Below, piece after piece: positions 1 to 11,150 of a DNA stretch of 64,000 nt (position 1 is its first letter; the number at the start of each line of letters is the position of its first letter). A program made the translations under genes and the position numbers. The stretch is from Epiperipatus broadwayi (Eukaryota > Onychophora > Udeonychophora > Euonychophora > Peripatidae). The stretch is taken from the NCBI GenBank assembly GCA_028023455.1, contig JAQFVV010012402.1, forward strand, positions 13,386,483-13,450,482, in the 5' to 3' direction. The notes under the pieces were generated by a model, which saw only the letters and a list, made by a program, of their open reading frames with translations, was not told the DNA's origin and made no database searches.

Positions 1-490
1 TCTTTTCTAATATTATGTCCATTCTAATTCCATATCAGTTTAATAATCTTTTCAGTTATCACTAATATTTGTTTATTCCCTTATTAATGTATTTCATTTT
101 CTATTCCTTCTTATCCAACCCAACTTCATTTCATCATTTTAATTCTTTCAGTGATGTCACTATACTTGTTTGTATTTTTATCAGTATGTTTAACTTTTTA
201 TCCCTTTTTATTACTACTTATATCTATCATATTTTACTGTATGGTCTGAAATTTTTATATTTCTCATCTAATAAATTTATAAGTGGTAGATCTATTTTTT
301 TTTAATGTGAATATATATTAAATTATAATATAAATTTTTCATTTACTATATCTAATGCTGTTTGAATAATAATAACTTTTAAAAAAAGATTTTATAATTA
401 TTAAAATAGTATTGAAAAGATATAGAATAAGTGATACAAAATATTACCAATTCACCACTTCCTTTATTTTGCTGTAATATCTTATATAAA
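1..490. other. AT-rich intergenic sequence, nothing recognised
   Basis: Only short low-complexity reading frames rich in F, I, L and S are present. No domain, repeat partner inside the window, or RNA structure was recognised. Confidence 0.6.
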
Positions 491-493
491 TGC

Positions 494-757
494 AATTTAT
501 CCACTCTACTTAGAACACTTTTTAGCAAAAACCTTTTATTGTACATATATGCATATATAATCTTACATTTCAACTGTCCTGCAGTTTTCTTCAGAGTCAC
601 ATTATCAACTGTCCTACAATCTTCTTCAGAGCCACATTTTAATTAAAGAAAATGTGGCTCTGAAGAAGACTGCAGGACAGACAAAACATAAAATTGGATA
701 TGCATATATGTACAATAAAAGGTTTTTGCTAAAAAGTGTTCAAAGTTGAGTGGAATT
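494..757. repeat. Foldback repeat with decayed hammerhead-family copies
   Basis: The segment folds on itself. The left arm (about 494-642) and right arm (about 651-757) are inverted copies around a short AATTAAAG centre. Each arm includes a block reading CTGAAGA, a GACTG/CAGTC-like stem and a GAAA-like box, the same family as the better preserved motif at 47771. On the minus strand around 565-600 the core is almost complete (CTGAAGA, AACTG/CAGTT, GAAA). The right-arm copy has lost its GAAA (reads AAAA). A second, truncated left-arm copy sits at about 606-642. This looks like an inverted cluster of a short hammerhead-bearing retroposon, now mostly inactive. Confidence 0.6.
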
Positions 758-1185
758 ATTGTATTGATACAAAATATATTATATACAAACATTCATCAAG
801 ATTTTTGCCTTAGGTAATGATTTTTTTTACAACACCTCCAATGAATTCATCTTTTCCCATACAAAATTTAATTTTTCTGCGTAGACAAACTTGACATTGT
901 ATTTATTTTCATTATGGAGCTTCATTCATTTATCATTCCATTTATTAAATTTCTCTATTTTGTCATATTTATTTTCTCAAAAGCATCTTTTGATAAGATT
1001 TTTCAATAACTTCCACAAATTTTTGGGAAGCCACAAATAATATCTTCTTTAATAAATTCATCCTCGCTAGCAATATAACATTATTTTTCCTATTGAAAAT
1101 TTATCCAAAACCTAAGATCATGATATGTTATACTTAATGTCATTCTACATAGTCATTTGATCTTATATACATCTCAATATATTGA
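758..1185. other. AT-rich intergenic sequence, nothing recognised
   Basis: No coding similarity, paired repeat or RNA signature seen. Confidence 0.5.
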
Positions 1186-1377
1186 TGTTTTTTCTGAAGG
1201 TTTGTGATGATGGGGTTCTAGATGTATTTTTATATTGGACTATTTCCATCATCTAATATGTGTGTTGAATGTCTTTAGAAAAGTTTAATTTTATTTAAAT
1301 ATTCCAAATGCATTCAGCTGTTAGTAATATCACAGCAAACGGGTGCGTATATGCACCAATTGTTACTGTTAGTAATA

Positions 1378-1631
1378 ACATAAACTGATGATTAGAAGAG
1401 AGAAAACAGATGTGTCTAAGGGAGCAGACCATGTATGTACCAAATGAACATACAAAAATATTGGATAAAGAAGAAAAGGTACAAAGAAGAAAATTTAAAG
1501 AAGCTGCTCACATGATGATGACAAAAAATTCCATAAGCCAACCTAGTGTAACTATACATAATGTATGGAAACCACTAATCAACTTTGCTCTGAAAAAAAA
1601 GTGGAGAAATCAAGAGGAACCTCATAGATAA
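1378..1631 (+). pseudogene. Penelope-like GIY-YIG/C-terminal polyprotein fragment
   Basis: Reads through residues such as KILDKEEKVQRRKFKEAAH and ISQPSVTIHNVWKPLI, then a stop at 1629-1631. This is the style of segment that follows the GIY-YIG endonuclease in Penelope-like elements (KILDRE..W..R.FKEA then ISQPS..I..VW). The same segment occurs at 4960-5115 and 46870-47100, each directly upstream of the same tRNA-like tail. Only the end of the protein is present. Family assignment rests on remembered motif patterns, not on a search. Confidence 0.6.
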
Positions 1632-1654
1632 GTATATGAAATTATTGCCTACTG

Positions 1655-1990
1655 TTGCCTTTGGCAGAATGGCTCAGTTGGTTAGTATTACCTTAAAATT
1701 CAATAGTCAAGAATCTAAGGACCCAGGTTTGAATCCCATGCTAATACTGTCACTGGTCAGGCCAGCAACACCTGAAGAAGACGGGAGAAAAATACCCCTT
1801 GAAATGTTGTGCATATATTAACCTGTTTACTGTGATATTACTATCAGTTAGAGCATATACTAACCTGTTTGCTGTGATATTACTAACAGTTGAATGCATT
1901 TGGAATATTTAAATAAAATTAAACTTTTCTAAACACATTCAGCACATATATTAGATGATGGAAATAGTCCAATATAAAAATACATCTCAA
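1655..1990 (+). repeat. tRNA-derived SINE-like unit forming the 3' tail
   Basis: A tRNA-like head has an A box (TGGCTCAGTTGG near 1669) and a B box (GGTTTGAATCC near 1726). It is followed by a shared tail with ACACCTGAAGAAGAC near 1770 and GATGATGGAAATAGTCC near 1953. The same head plus tail occurs at 5145-5440, 47138-47405, 3300-3565 (minus) and twice at 58640-59165. In the last two loci it is not preceded by protein sequence, so it also behaves as an independent SINE. Confidence 0.7.
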
Positions 1991-3299
1991 TACATTCTTT
2001 CCATAATCATTGGTTTGCAACTAAATTTAATTAGGTATTTGGAAAAAGTCCTTCTTGACCTTTTGAACCCAATGATTCTGCTTTCTTCTGTGCTTAGGAA
2101 TTTTCACATCAGGGTTCATTTTTTTTGTATATAAGTAGTCTATTAGCTATAGTGACTTACTGAGCAGATTAATCTTACAGCTATTTGCAATAATTTTTAT
2201 GAAGATCTAAAGCTATTTAAACATCCTTCTTTTCTTGATCTTATGTAGAAGAGCTTAGATATAACTTGAAATGTGTTTGGATTTTGTTTTTCAGGTAACT
2301 ATTCAAAACACTCATTTATTATTGTTGAGTGAATAAATATGTTGCTGTTATTGGCTAGAAGTTAAAGCAAGAAAGGAAAATCAAAATCCAACAAGTCTAA
2401 TGAATTCTACCTTCTTCCTTGGTTCTCAATGAGGGGCTATTGATGAGAAGTTTGATTGCTACTTAAAGAACATTTATTTCTTTGATGCTATTTTTCGCAA
2501 TGAAGTTTGCCATTTCTGTGGCAATCTTTTTAGCACCTTTTCAATTAATACCTCTTTTTGGCTGCAATTAGTAGAAATTTATTGTCAATTTTCAATTTCA
2601 ACTTACTGCATGTATTGACATCTCCATTTTCTCTAAATAAGAAAGAAATAATTAGATCTACATATTTTTAAATATTTTTGTTTAGTTTATTGGCTTTAGA
2701 ACTTTGGAATGTATGAATCTTAGGCTAGTAACTTAGATACACTAAAAGGAATTAAAAATTGTTTAAATGTACATGCACAAAACAATTCTAATCATTTAAT
2801 AGAGGTGTTAACCAAAAGTTAGCGTGAGAGTTTGATTGCCACTTTCATTTACAATCTGTTAACTATCTAAACTTATAATAAATACTTCTGAAATAGAATA
2901 AACAAAGTAGATTACGGTCATAATGTACAACACATTTTTTTTTCAAACATTAATTACTTCAAAATATTATTTCGATTCAAAATATTCATTAAAAATGATA
3001 CATTTTTTGTATATTATTTAATAGAAAGACATTTTAAATTAATTACTGCTTTTTTAAGTGCTCATTCAAACATGCAAGATTTTTTTTTTTAAAAAAAAAA
3101 ATCTTTTTTTACTAATAATATTACTTTAATTAATGTTTTTGTTTTTTTTTTTAATTTTTTTTTACTAATACCATAATATTATTTTAATTTAGCAGATCTT
3201 TAACAATTAAAATAACAAAATGAAATATAATGACATTTAAAAAAAAAATTCTAGGTTGTCTTTTTTCTTTGTTTCTTTCTATATTTAAAAAATTGTCTG
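1991..3299. other. 1.3 kb AT-rich sequence, nothing recognised
   Basis: Poly-T/poly-A tracts (for example around 3080-3180) and no convincing frame. No counterpart elsewhere in the window was noticed. Confidence 0.5.
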
Positions 3300-3565
3300 A
3301 AAGCTTGGGTTGATGGAGTTATAGTTGCAATTATATTTTGGACAATTTCCATCAAATATTTATAGCTGATTTTCCAAAATATTCAATTGTTAGTAATGGC
3401 GTACAGATTATTGCATAATACAACATTTCAAGTGGCATTATTCTCTTTCCTTTTTAGGATATATCCAGCCTGACTAGTGAAAGTACTCACAAAGGAATTG
3501 AACCTGGAACTTTAAGATTTCATGAATGTTGAATTCAAGACAATTTTCTAAACAACTAATCTGTT
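3300..3565 (-). repeat. SINE-like unit, inverted, 5' of Penelope-like copy 2
   Basis: On the minus strand the tRNA-like head begins near 3560 (B box GGTTCAATTCC near 3507), followed by the shared tail (CCTAAAAAGGAAAGAGAATAAT region near 3450) and the GATGGAAATTGTCC end near 3350. It lies head-to-head with the Penelope-like copy that follows, matching the inverted-tail layout at 1186-1990. Confidence 0.6.
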
Positions 3566-3744
3566 TTGTTAAAGGCAAGAGTCAGTAGAAATTTCATGTA
3601 AACGAGCTCATCACTACAAGCCAATGCAAAAAAAATGGTAAAAACGGGTTCACTTCCTAGTCAACGCTTTGACATACGAAAAAACTACTTAGCCAATATT
3701 TCAGGTATTTGACTGATTTAGAAAAAAGTAAATTAACATCATAT

Positions 3745-5115
3745 TTTAGCAAAATTCCTCCAACTTTATTCTCTTTCTAAAATCCATAAAAACCACATTC
3801 CATTAAAACTTACTGTTACTTCTAGAGAGTTTTTAGTTCTTTGGCATATAAGAGACAGTCCTTTGTAGAGATTCTAAGTAGTCTGAGAAATTAATTAAGA
3901 AAATGAATATTGGAAAAAACTGACATAATATGGAAAGTTTATTTACAAACATACTCTGTGATAAAGCATTGCCTCTTATAAAGTAAAAATTAAATGATAG
4001 TAATAGCTTACAAACCAGTACAAATCTTGCTATTGGTAGTGTAATGGAGCTTTTAACATTCTGCATAATAATATTGTTAATACAACGTGGAATTGTTCCA
4101 ACAAAATTAGATGGCTATGGGTTCACTACTGTACCATTGATTAGCAACATTCACATGAAAAAACTTCAAACCATACCTTAAATATTACTTGTTTATCCTC
4201 CTAAAGTCTGTCTTCATTATATTGATAATATATTTGCTGTATGGCTACATGGTGATGCACTATTACAAACTTTCTGGATACAAATCAACAACATATACCT
4301 TTCAGTTAATTTCCAATAGAATGAGAACCAGAACAAAAATTGGCATTTTTAGATATTCTTGTGACAAGAATTCTTCATGGAAAAATCAAAACAACATTTT
4401 ACAAAAAATACAAGCACACAGGAAAATACCTAGCATACACATCCAATCATGATAGAAACACAAAATCATGGAACTAGAATATCACTATTGAACACTACAG
4501 AAGAAGGTTGTTCAAAAACCAGTGATTTGGAAAAAAAAGATCTTTCATAGAAAAAACTCATGAGGAATGATAATCCATCAGCTTCCTCATTAAGAAAACC
4601 TTAAATAGATGACAAGAAACAAAGAAAAAAACAATTATTGGTATTACATCCATACTTATCAGAAATAGCAGATTAACTAAAGAAAATCTGCAATCAATAT
4701 AACATTATCTTTTCAAAACTATAGTATTCTATAAGGAATTTAGCTTTTATAAAATATAAATTTGAAATGCTGAAAAATAAAAACTGCATCTATGAAATAC
4801 CAAGTGAAGATAGGATTTATATTTGTGACAGCAGTCACCCCTATTGAAAAATGATTAAAAGAGTCAAACTGATGATTAAAAATGAAAAACAAATATATAT
4901 ATATATATATTAAAGAATATATAACTTTGTGAAAAGACAAAAATTTTGAACAGTGAGGAAAAAGCATAAAGAAAATTTAAAGAAGTTGCTCACATAACAA
5001 TGGCAAACAAACCTATAAGTCAATCTAGTATGATAATTCATAATGTTTGGAAACCATTTATCAATGTTGCCCTTAAGAAAAAAGTAGAAATTAGGAGGAC
5101 CCTCATAGATAAATA
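3745..5115 (+). pseudogene. Penelope-like RT/GIY-YIG polyprotein pseudogene
   Basis: The protein would copy element RNA at nicked chromosomal DNA, with the GIY-YIG domain supplying the nick. The RT active-site box reads YIDN where the family has Y-x-D-D, so the second catalytic aspartate is lost. The tyrosine and the first aspartate remain. The GIY and YIG tripeptides appear as CIY and YIC in a recognisable spacing. At least three frame changes occur between 3760 and 4900 and several stops lie in between, so no product is expected. A reading frame of 87 codons at 4189-4452 is a by-product of these shifts. Confidence 0.7.
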
Positions 5116-5144
5116 AATATATGAAATTTCTATTGACTGTTGCC

Positions 5145-5440
5145 TTTGAAAGAATAGCTTAATTGGTTAGAGCAATGTCTTAAATTCAACATTCATAAAT
5201 CTAAAGATACCAGATTCTATTTCCTTGCTAGTTCTGCCATTGATCAGGTCAGAAATACCTGAAGAAGAAAGGACAATAATACCATTCAAAACATTGTGAT
5301 ACATATTAATCTGTGTGCTATTACTAACAGTTGAAAAGTTTATATAACCTTTGAATTTTTCTAAAAAACATTTGACAATTAATCTTAGATGATGGAAATA
5401 ATCAAACATATAATTACAACTGAAGTTGATGTTTTAAAAG
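5145..5440 (+). repeat. tRNA-like SINE tail of Penelope-like copy 2
   Basis: A decayed tRNA-like head (TAGCTTAATTGGTTAGAGCA near 5154) leads into the shared tail with ACCTGAAGAAGAAAGGACAA near 5258 and GATGATGGAAATAATC near 5390. It directly follows the protein remnant, as in copies 1 and 3. Confidence 0.65.
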
Positions 5441-5745
5441 CAAGTGATTGTAATTTTATAATAATTTTAGTCAAGCTTTTAATTTATTAAAAAAAAACGT
5501 TTATTTTTTATTTGTGAAACAAACTATAAGGCCTAAGAAAATCAAAGTGGTTAAACTTAATATAAATCTGCCTTTATTTTGTAATCTTACACACAATCTC
5601 ATTATAAATTTTTTTTTTTTAATTTATTAAAAATTTATTTAAATTTTATAAGTTAAATGTTTATTAATTCATAAAGAACTTTGTTATGTTAACATCCATA
5701 TCCATAAAAAACATTTTTTCATCTTCAATAACAAAGTAGCATATA
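5441..5745. other. AT-rich intergenic sequence, nothing recognised
   Basis: No supported feature. Confidence 0.5.
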
Positions 5746-5748
5746 TAC

Positions 5749-6660
5749 AAGGAGGTACCCAAAAGTAACTGGAATTTTATTGAAAAAAAAACTGTTTATT
5801 TATTTTTAAGTGTTATAAATTTAATCTCCTTCAAATAACTGTCCGTTTGATGCAATATACTGGTCTAAACATGTTTTCTACTATTTGAAGGAATCTGGAA
5901 ACATTTGCAATGTGATATCTTCTAACACCTGCATCATTTTTATTTCACCACCTCTAAGTTCATACAAAAAAACAAATGCAGCATTTTTCATTTGAGAGAA
6001 TAAAAAAAAGTTCAAGAATGTGAGATTAAGCAAATATAGCTGATAGATAAGCTAGGTCATGCTGAATTTAATTTTAAAAATGTTTCACACTCAAGGCTTT
6101 GTTAGCTGACACTTTGCTGGGATGAAATTTATACTTCTCACTTTGCCACAAAATGGGACATTTACATTTTATCACATCACATAAACATTTCAGAACTTGC
6201 AGATAAAATGCCTGACCATTATGAACTAATTCTGAGAGAAAAATCTTCATTTGCACCAACAAAAAAAAACCAATCAACATTGTTTTGATATTGGACTTCA
6301 CATGCTTTTTAAAGACATGGGGAATTTGATACTTTCATTAAACCACTTATAAATTTGTGTTCTTCCAAAATCAGCTTACTTGTAATCTATTATCAAGCAT
6401 TACTATTGTTTTCCTTGTCATATTCCTTAAAAGAAAACAGAATTTCAGACTGTTTCAATTTTTCAGCCATTATAAAAATTGACAAATACATGAAATGTAC
6501 TTTACAAAGTGCTACATAGCACCATGATTTCACATGGTGATGTCATTTGGAAGATTGATGAAGAAGAGTGCCTTGTAAGAGGTATGTAACAACAAAAGCA
6601 TATATTACAAAAGGTGCATATACCAGAGAACTATTCTGAATATTTTTGGTCATCCCTTGC
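5749..6660 (-). mobile_element. mariner-like transposon relic 1
   Basis: The plus-left end carries a terminal sequence GGTACCCAAAAGTAACTGG (5755) typical of mariner ends. The opposite end near 6625-6657 (CCAGAGAACTATT ... TTTTTGGTCATCCCTTG) matches, inverted, the left end of relic 2 at 36246. The body aligns in reverse complement with relic 2, for example the GTCAATTTTTATAATG block. A decayed transposase frame would start at the ATG complementary to 6468-6470. The assignment to the DD34D mariner group comes from relic 2, where the catalytic block is readable. Confidence 0.6.
6074..6470 (-). pseudogene. mariner-like transposase pseudogene
   Basis: Starting at 6470, the minus strand reads M-A-E-K-L-K-Q-S then a decayed protein parallel to relic 2 (shared HKFI.GL and a V-D-W-F-F-F/D-F-F-F-F stretch). 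Stops and frameshifts are frequent, so it cannot make an active cut-and-paste transposase. The longest remaining open stretch is about 75 codons. Confidence 0.5.
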
Positions 6661-7723
6661 ATTCTCATTATTTTAACATATAGCTGTCATTTTCTAATTG
6701 AGAAAATTATATGTGTTAATACATATCGTCTGTTATTTATATTTTAAATTCTAACATGATTAATTACTGATGAAAATAATTTTTTGATGAAACTGAGAAA
6801 GTCAAAATAATTCACGTTTTAAACATTTTAATTAATGAAATTAAACTTCTTTTTACCAATAATTCATTTCAACGTAATTTAAATATCATAAATATTTTAA
6901 ATCATATGGAACATTGTTTTGATGTACTTTAAAATGATATTGAAATAGAAGCAATCATAATTTAAAATGAAGCATATTTGAAATCCATAAATAAAAGTAT
7001 ATGGAAGAATGCTTATAAGAAATACCCAATATTATTAGATGTTACTGAAATTTTATCTTGCGTTGGCTAACATATCTATCAAAATTTGCATATGAGAGTT
7101 ATTTAAATCAATGCTCAAAGTAACTAATAAAACATTGAGGTCTCTGTTTGTGGTTGTTTGCATCTTTATGCACTCTGAATTTGAAAATATTGTCAGATCT
7201 AATTTCAAAATTCATAGGTAGATATTTAAAGTATAAGTATTTGTGTATGTGTGTATGTTTTATTATTTTTAAAACTTTATTTTACAAATAAATATATTAT
7301 TAACACAAAGAATTCATTAAAGTTTTATATGTTTTTAAAAATGAGATGCCAAAATAAATTGTTATGTGGGTAACAAATTGCAAACTGTCACTAGCAGATT
7401 ACAGACTTATACCTAATATCTCTACTTGCTATAGGAAAAGAACTTAAAATCTTAACATATATTGATTTTTAGATTCTTATTTTTAATACACACATATGCA
7501 TTTCCATCTCTCAGCCATTTTCTCATTCTTTACTTCACTATCGTTAATCTTTTAAGATAAGGTCAGGTTTGCTCATTAGAAATCTCATATGTTATTGATC
7601 AACCGTGAACTAATTGTCAGAACAGAATTATATATTTGTGCAACCACCTTTTCATTCAGACTCCTTTTTTCTATCCTGTAAATTTTTTTTTTAAAGTTAG
7701 AATAGCCATACTCATTTTCAGGT
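6661..7723. other. 1 kb AT-rich sequence, nothing recognised
   Basis: No coding similarity, no inverted partner and no RNA motif seen. Confidence 0.5.
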
Positions 7724-8715
7724 TACAGAATAGTTTACAATTCAGAATTTAGTTATTACCTGAAATTCTTACATCTTATTATCATAATGAGCTAATTAGA
7801 GAGTGTTTAAATGCTCTCATTTGTAATAATATAATGGATTAAATTGTCTTTGTGTGATTTAGGGCAGTATTATGGTTGCAGATTCCAGAGATAAACATAT
7901 ATGTAGTGCAGACAAGTGTTTTATAGAGCACGTAGTTTAACTTATATAACCTATTGTTACTCTATATTAAAATATTTCAAATAAAATTCCTCTCATTTTA
8001 TACCGTTTAGCATCAACATTTTATATTTATACTAGCTATTAGTCATAAAATGATAGAAGGAAGAAAAATGCTAAAGATCACAGTGTTTCCCATAATTGTT
8101 TTAATTAAATATTTACACATAAAAAATAAAGAACAGCACTGTACTTGTAAACACAAAAGAGTATTTTTTTTTGGGGGGGGAGTCTTAGATCTGGTGATTT
8201 CCAAGTAAACCCAAAATCTTTTTCATTATCAATTTAGGTTAAGAACATTTAAGTCACAAATGGATTATTCAGGAGAATGTTAATAGATTGAACATAAATA
8301 AATACACAATATAACTTTCATTTTTGATGAGAGGGTATTAGAGCTGTTAAAAAGAAATTATGATTAATTTCTTGTAAAAAAGAGAGAGATTTGTTCTATA
8401 ATCTGAAAATTGTATATCATGATAACAGTTACTTACATCTACAATATAAATATTAAAATAAAGCAATAAAATGATTTGTTGCTTCAAGAGTCATGTGACA
8501 TTTGAGTGGCGGAAATGACTGAGCTAAGCTGCACTTCATATATGTTTATCTCTGAAATCTGCAACCATAACACTACCCTAAATCACACAAGACAATTTAA
8601 TCCATTATATTATTACAAATGAGAGCATTTAAGCATTCTCTAATTAGCTCATTATGATAATAAGATGTAAAAATTTCAGGTAATAACTAAATTCTGAATT
8701 GTAAACTATTCTGTA
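7724..8715. mobile_element. Foldback/MITE-like element with about 185-bp inverted arms
   Basis: The left arm (7724-7909) and right arm (8531-8715) are imperfect inverted copies, beginning TACAGAATAG and ending CTATTCTGTA. They carry matching internal blocks such as GGTTGCAGATTCCAGAGAT against ATCTCTGAAATCTGCAACC. The roughly 620-bp middle has no reading frame of note. Long arms with a non-coding centre fit a non-autonomous DNA transposon. The target duplication is not clear (possibly only TA). Confidence 0.65.
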
Positions 8716-8928
8716 GAATCTTTTTCAAAAAATGTGCACAAATTATTCATCATAAAATATATTTAACTACGATTATAAAATATTAGCTTACAGTACTGAA
8801 ATGACTCAAAAAGAATAACATTTATATGTGCTTAAAAAACAAATTTTACTAGTAACATAATCTTTATTGTTGAAGCATATGGTTACATAGTTTATATTTA
8901 GTGAATAGTACCTATTATATATATACAT

Positions 8929-10961
8929 TGTAATGATCAGGGTTTTTGGAGATCAAAAGTCTTACCGTATCTACACTACAGAGTACCACTAGGCTACTTG
9001 AACCTAGAAAATTTATAGAGTAGGCAGATCCAACTTATACACATATATTTTATTCCGACCGTCAGCCCAATGCCACTAGCTCAGAGAGACACAGAGATCT
9101 ATAAAATATGAATTCTTATCTAAAAATATTTTCAATATAAAAAAAAAAAATAAGAAGCCACTGCCAGTAAAAACACATACACACACTTATTAAACATATA
9201 TGTAATTAAGAATTATTAATTTAGTCTAACCTTTACTTTAATAATTTTCCTTTTATAAAACATTAGAACTTTACTTTAAAATTTAACTTACATTTTGACT
9301 TTTATTTTAGAATTTAATTTACGTTTTAACTTTTATTTTAACATTTAATTTACATTTTTAATTTTTGTTTTTGAAGTTCGCACAGATGAATTTAATATTT
9401 TATTAAAGTGTCGAGTATGAATAGACTACGTAGATTGCATTTGAAAAGAAAATATTCTATCCCTTATTTAACCTTAGGCCAAAAGTTTGCAGTCAAACCA
9501 ACGTCAATCCATCTGATATATCGATATGTTCAATGCAGCATGAATACGACAGCACAATACCATACTGTCAGGAATGGAAGATCTGAACAGCATGGTTATA
9601 GAGAAGAAATTGTTTCTTGTCCAGTACAGGAATACTACATCTGTCTGGCGAGAAGAACAATAAAAAAAACTCCATAGGAAGGGATTGCAGTCCTTTTTGC
9701 TGACTTACGATCCCCTCCATAGGCAAAAGGGTGATTCACGGAGCAGGAAATACCGTCTGTCTCTGATAATCAATAAGAAATAGGCTTATTTTGCCCAAGT
9801 GCGGCATATCATGTGATCCTGCATGTAGCGGACCTCATACTACATTTACTAATTACACCAATATATCCAATCGATTAACCCAATTTAATTACGAAACAAA
9901 TAACCTAAGATTTATCCTCCCTTAAACTAACATAACTTTACGAATCTATGCAGCCATTCATGCCCGACTTAAATTTAACATTTATATAACTTAAAAGAAC
10001 AGAAAAAATAAATTAATGGAAATGATTTACAAAAGATAATAATACATTCAATAAAATAATTATTAATTATTTAGTTTGGTCAGATAGGATTCTATTTAAT
10101 ATGGAACAAGTTTTAGAATTAAAGTTCTTATTCTTTTCAGATACTGGAGTTTTAGAATTTTAGTTAAAGCTTATTAGAGTTCATAAAGTTCTTATGGTTT
10201 AAACATACTGGAAAAGTTCATGCTTTCTATTTGCTTGCAACTTGTAAGGTGTTAATTCCCACGAGGCACTTTATTGTGGTTGGTATTTTATTGCTGGATC
10301 TTAGTATCCTGGGGTACATGATATAGGAAGATGATGTCATTTCCTTTCTTTATAATTAACTGAAGGAATTGGAAGTGCGTCTTTCCAATCCCTTCTCCTT
10401 CAACTCTAGCACACCTCTGCTTTCATATCTCTATCTTCTTTCCCAGCTCTTTCTTCACTAAAATTTATTTCCAAACTTTTTCTTTTATATTCGAATTTTG
10501 GATTGAGCGGACATTACGTCATGATGATGGTGATGGTTTTTTCGTTGAGGTCCGTTTCCTGAGGGATTTCTTTTATTGGCTATTAGTTTCTATTGTTTTT
10601 TCTCTCCTATCTGACCTTTACTTATACATTTTGCAATGCCCAAGGGCTAGCTTACTTTTAGCTAATTAAAATAATCATTTCCATTTTACAATAGCATTAA
10701 TTTATTGTACAAACTTAAAGATATATTTTTATCTCTAAATCTTTTTAAATTTTTGTTGAAAATTTAGTTTTAAAACTTTTTCTTTTTTTAAATAAAGTTT
10801 TTTTCTAATAATTTTTCATCTGTGCGATTTTATATATATAAAGTTTAAATGACTTTTAACTTTCAATTTTTTATTTCTTAAAAAAATTTTTATATGCAAA
10901 CTTTTATTTTTAATGTCTAAATTTTCAAATAAATAATGTAACGGCGCGTGTGCTCATTACA
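8929..10961. mobile_element. Solo LTR, family A/B (2.03 kb), TSD ACAT
   Basis: The unit starts TGTAATGA and ends TCATTACA, an 8-bp inverted terminal match with TG...CA ends. It is flanked on both sides by ACAT (8925-8928 and 10962-10965). The body is homologous to 52658-54702: shared blocks CCTAGAAAATTTATAGAGTAGG, CACTAGCTCAG, TATGAATAGACTAC and GCCCGACTTAAATTTAACAT (longer matches exist). It contains a long-range inverted pair (TTCGCACAGATGAA near 9377 and TTCATCTGTGCGA near 10807) and a short hairpin at its right end. No internal region is attached, so it is a recombination remnant of an LTR element. Orientation is uncertain; the 89-codon frame at 9408 is not supported as a gene. Confidence 0.75.
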
Positions 10962-11009
10962 ACATATTACACTTTGTATTGAGGAAATTAGTATTGCTTA
11001 TCTATATTT

Positions 11010-11150
11010 ATTTATTGTTAAAAGGACATTGCTTTTAAACGATATGATTTGAGATTGTTGATTATTATCTATATTGGGATTGTCTAAGTGTTGACTGGTT
11101 TCTAAAGAATATGTATAATTTTACATTAGTAATATACATATATATATAAA
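11010..11150 (+). repeat. Repeat K copy 1 (TA-tailed)
   Basis: Shares TTATTGTTAAAAGG, TATCTATATTGGGATTGTCT and a trailing TA-rich tract with 36139-36245 and 49925-50015. About 100 bp, non-coding. The consistent TA-rich tail suggests a retroposon 3' end; identity unknown. Confidence 0.5.

Larger units (their letters stand above)
1186..1990 (+). mobile_element. Penelope-like element copy 1, 5'-truncated, with inverted tail
   Basis: Three parts are joined. Bases 1186-1377 are an inverted copy of the element's own 3' tail (compare 1855-1990 on the other strand). Bases 1378-1631 encode the C-terminal end of a Penelope-type polyprotein. Bases 1655-1990 hold a tRNA-like promoter and the family tail, ending in a block around GATGATGGAAATAGTCC. 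An inverted, truncated copy at the 5' side is a known habit of Penelope-like elements. The same layout recurs at 3300-5440. The copy is severely 5'-truncated and cannot be autonomous. Confidence 0.65.
3745..5440 (+). mobile_element. Penelope-like element copy 2 (RT + GIY-YIG, decayed)
   Basis: This is the longest Penelope-like copy in the window. In order on the plus strand it shows an RT N-terminal motif (LYSLSKIHK near 3760), an RT core (LDGYGFTTVPLISNIHMKKL, 4110-4170), the catalytic box (YIDNIFAVWLHGDALLQ, 4210-4275), the segment after it (KIKTTFYKKYKHTGKYLAYTS, 4380-4450), a GIY-YIG-like block (CIYEIPSEDRIYICDSS, 4788-4840), the C-terminal segment (4960-5115), and the tRNA-like tail (5145-5440). 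It is full of stops and frameshifts. RT order plus GIY-YIG is diagnostic of Penelope-like elements rather than LINEs. Confidence 0.75.

Noticed and set aside
69-305. 78-codon frame at the left edge
   Set aside because: Low-complexity hydrophobic translation of AT-rich DNA with no domain, codon bias or neighbour support.
1385-1415. CTGATGA near GAAA at 1385 and again at 4869
   Set aside because: These are codons of the Penelope-like protein (KLMI...) and lack stem II; not ribozymes.
9408-9677. 89-codon frame as a possible gene
   Set aside because: It lies inside solo LTR A; the homologous LTR B does not keep the frame open, so it is not a conserved protein.
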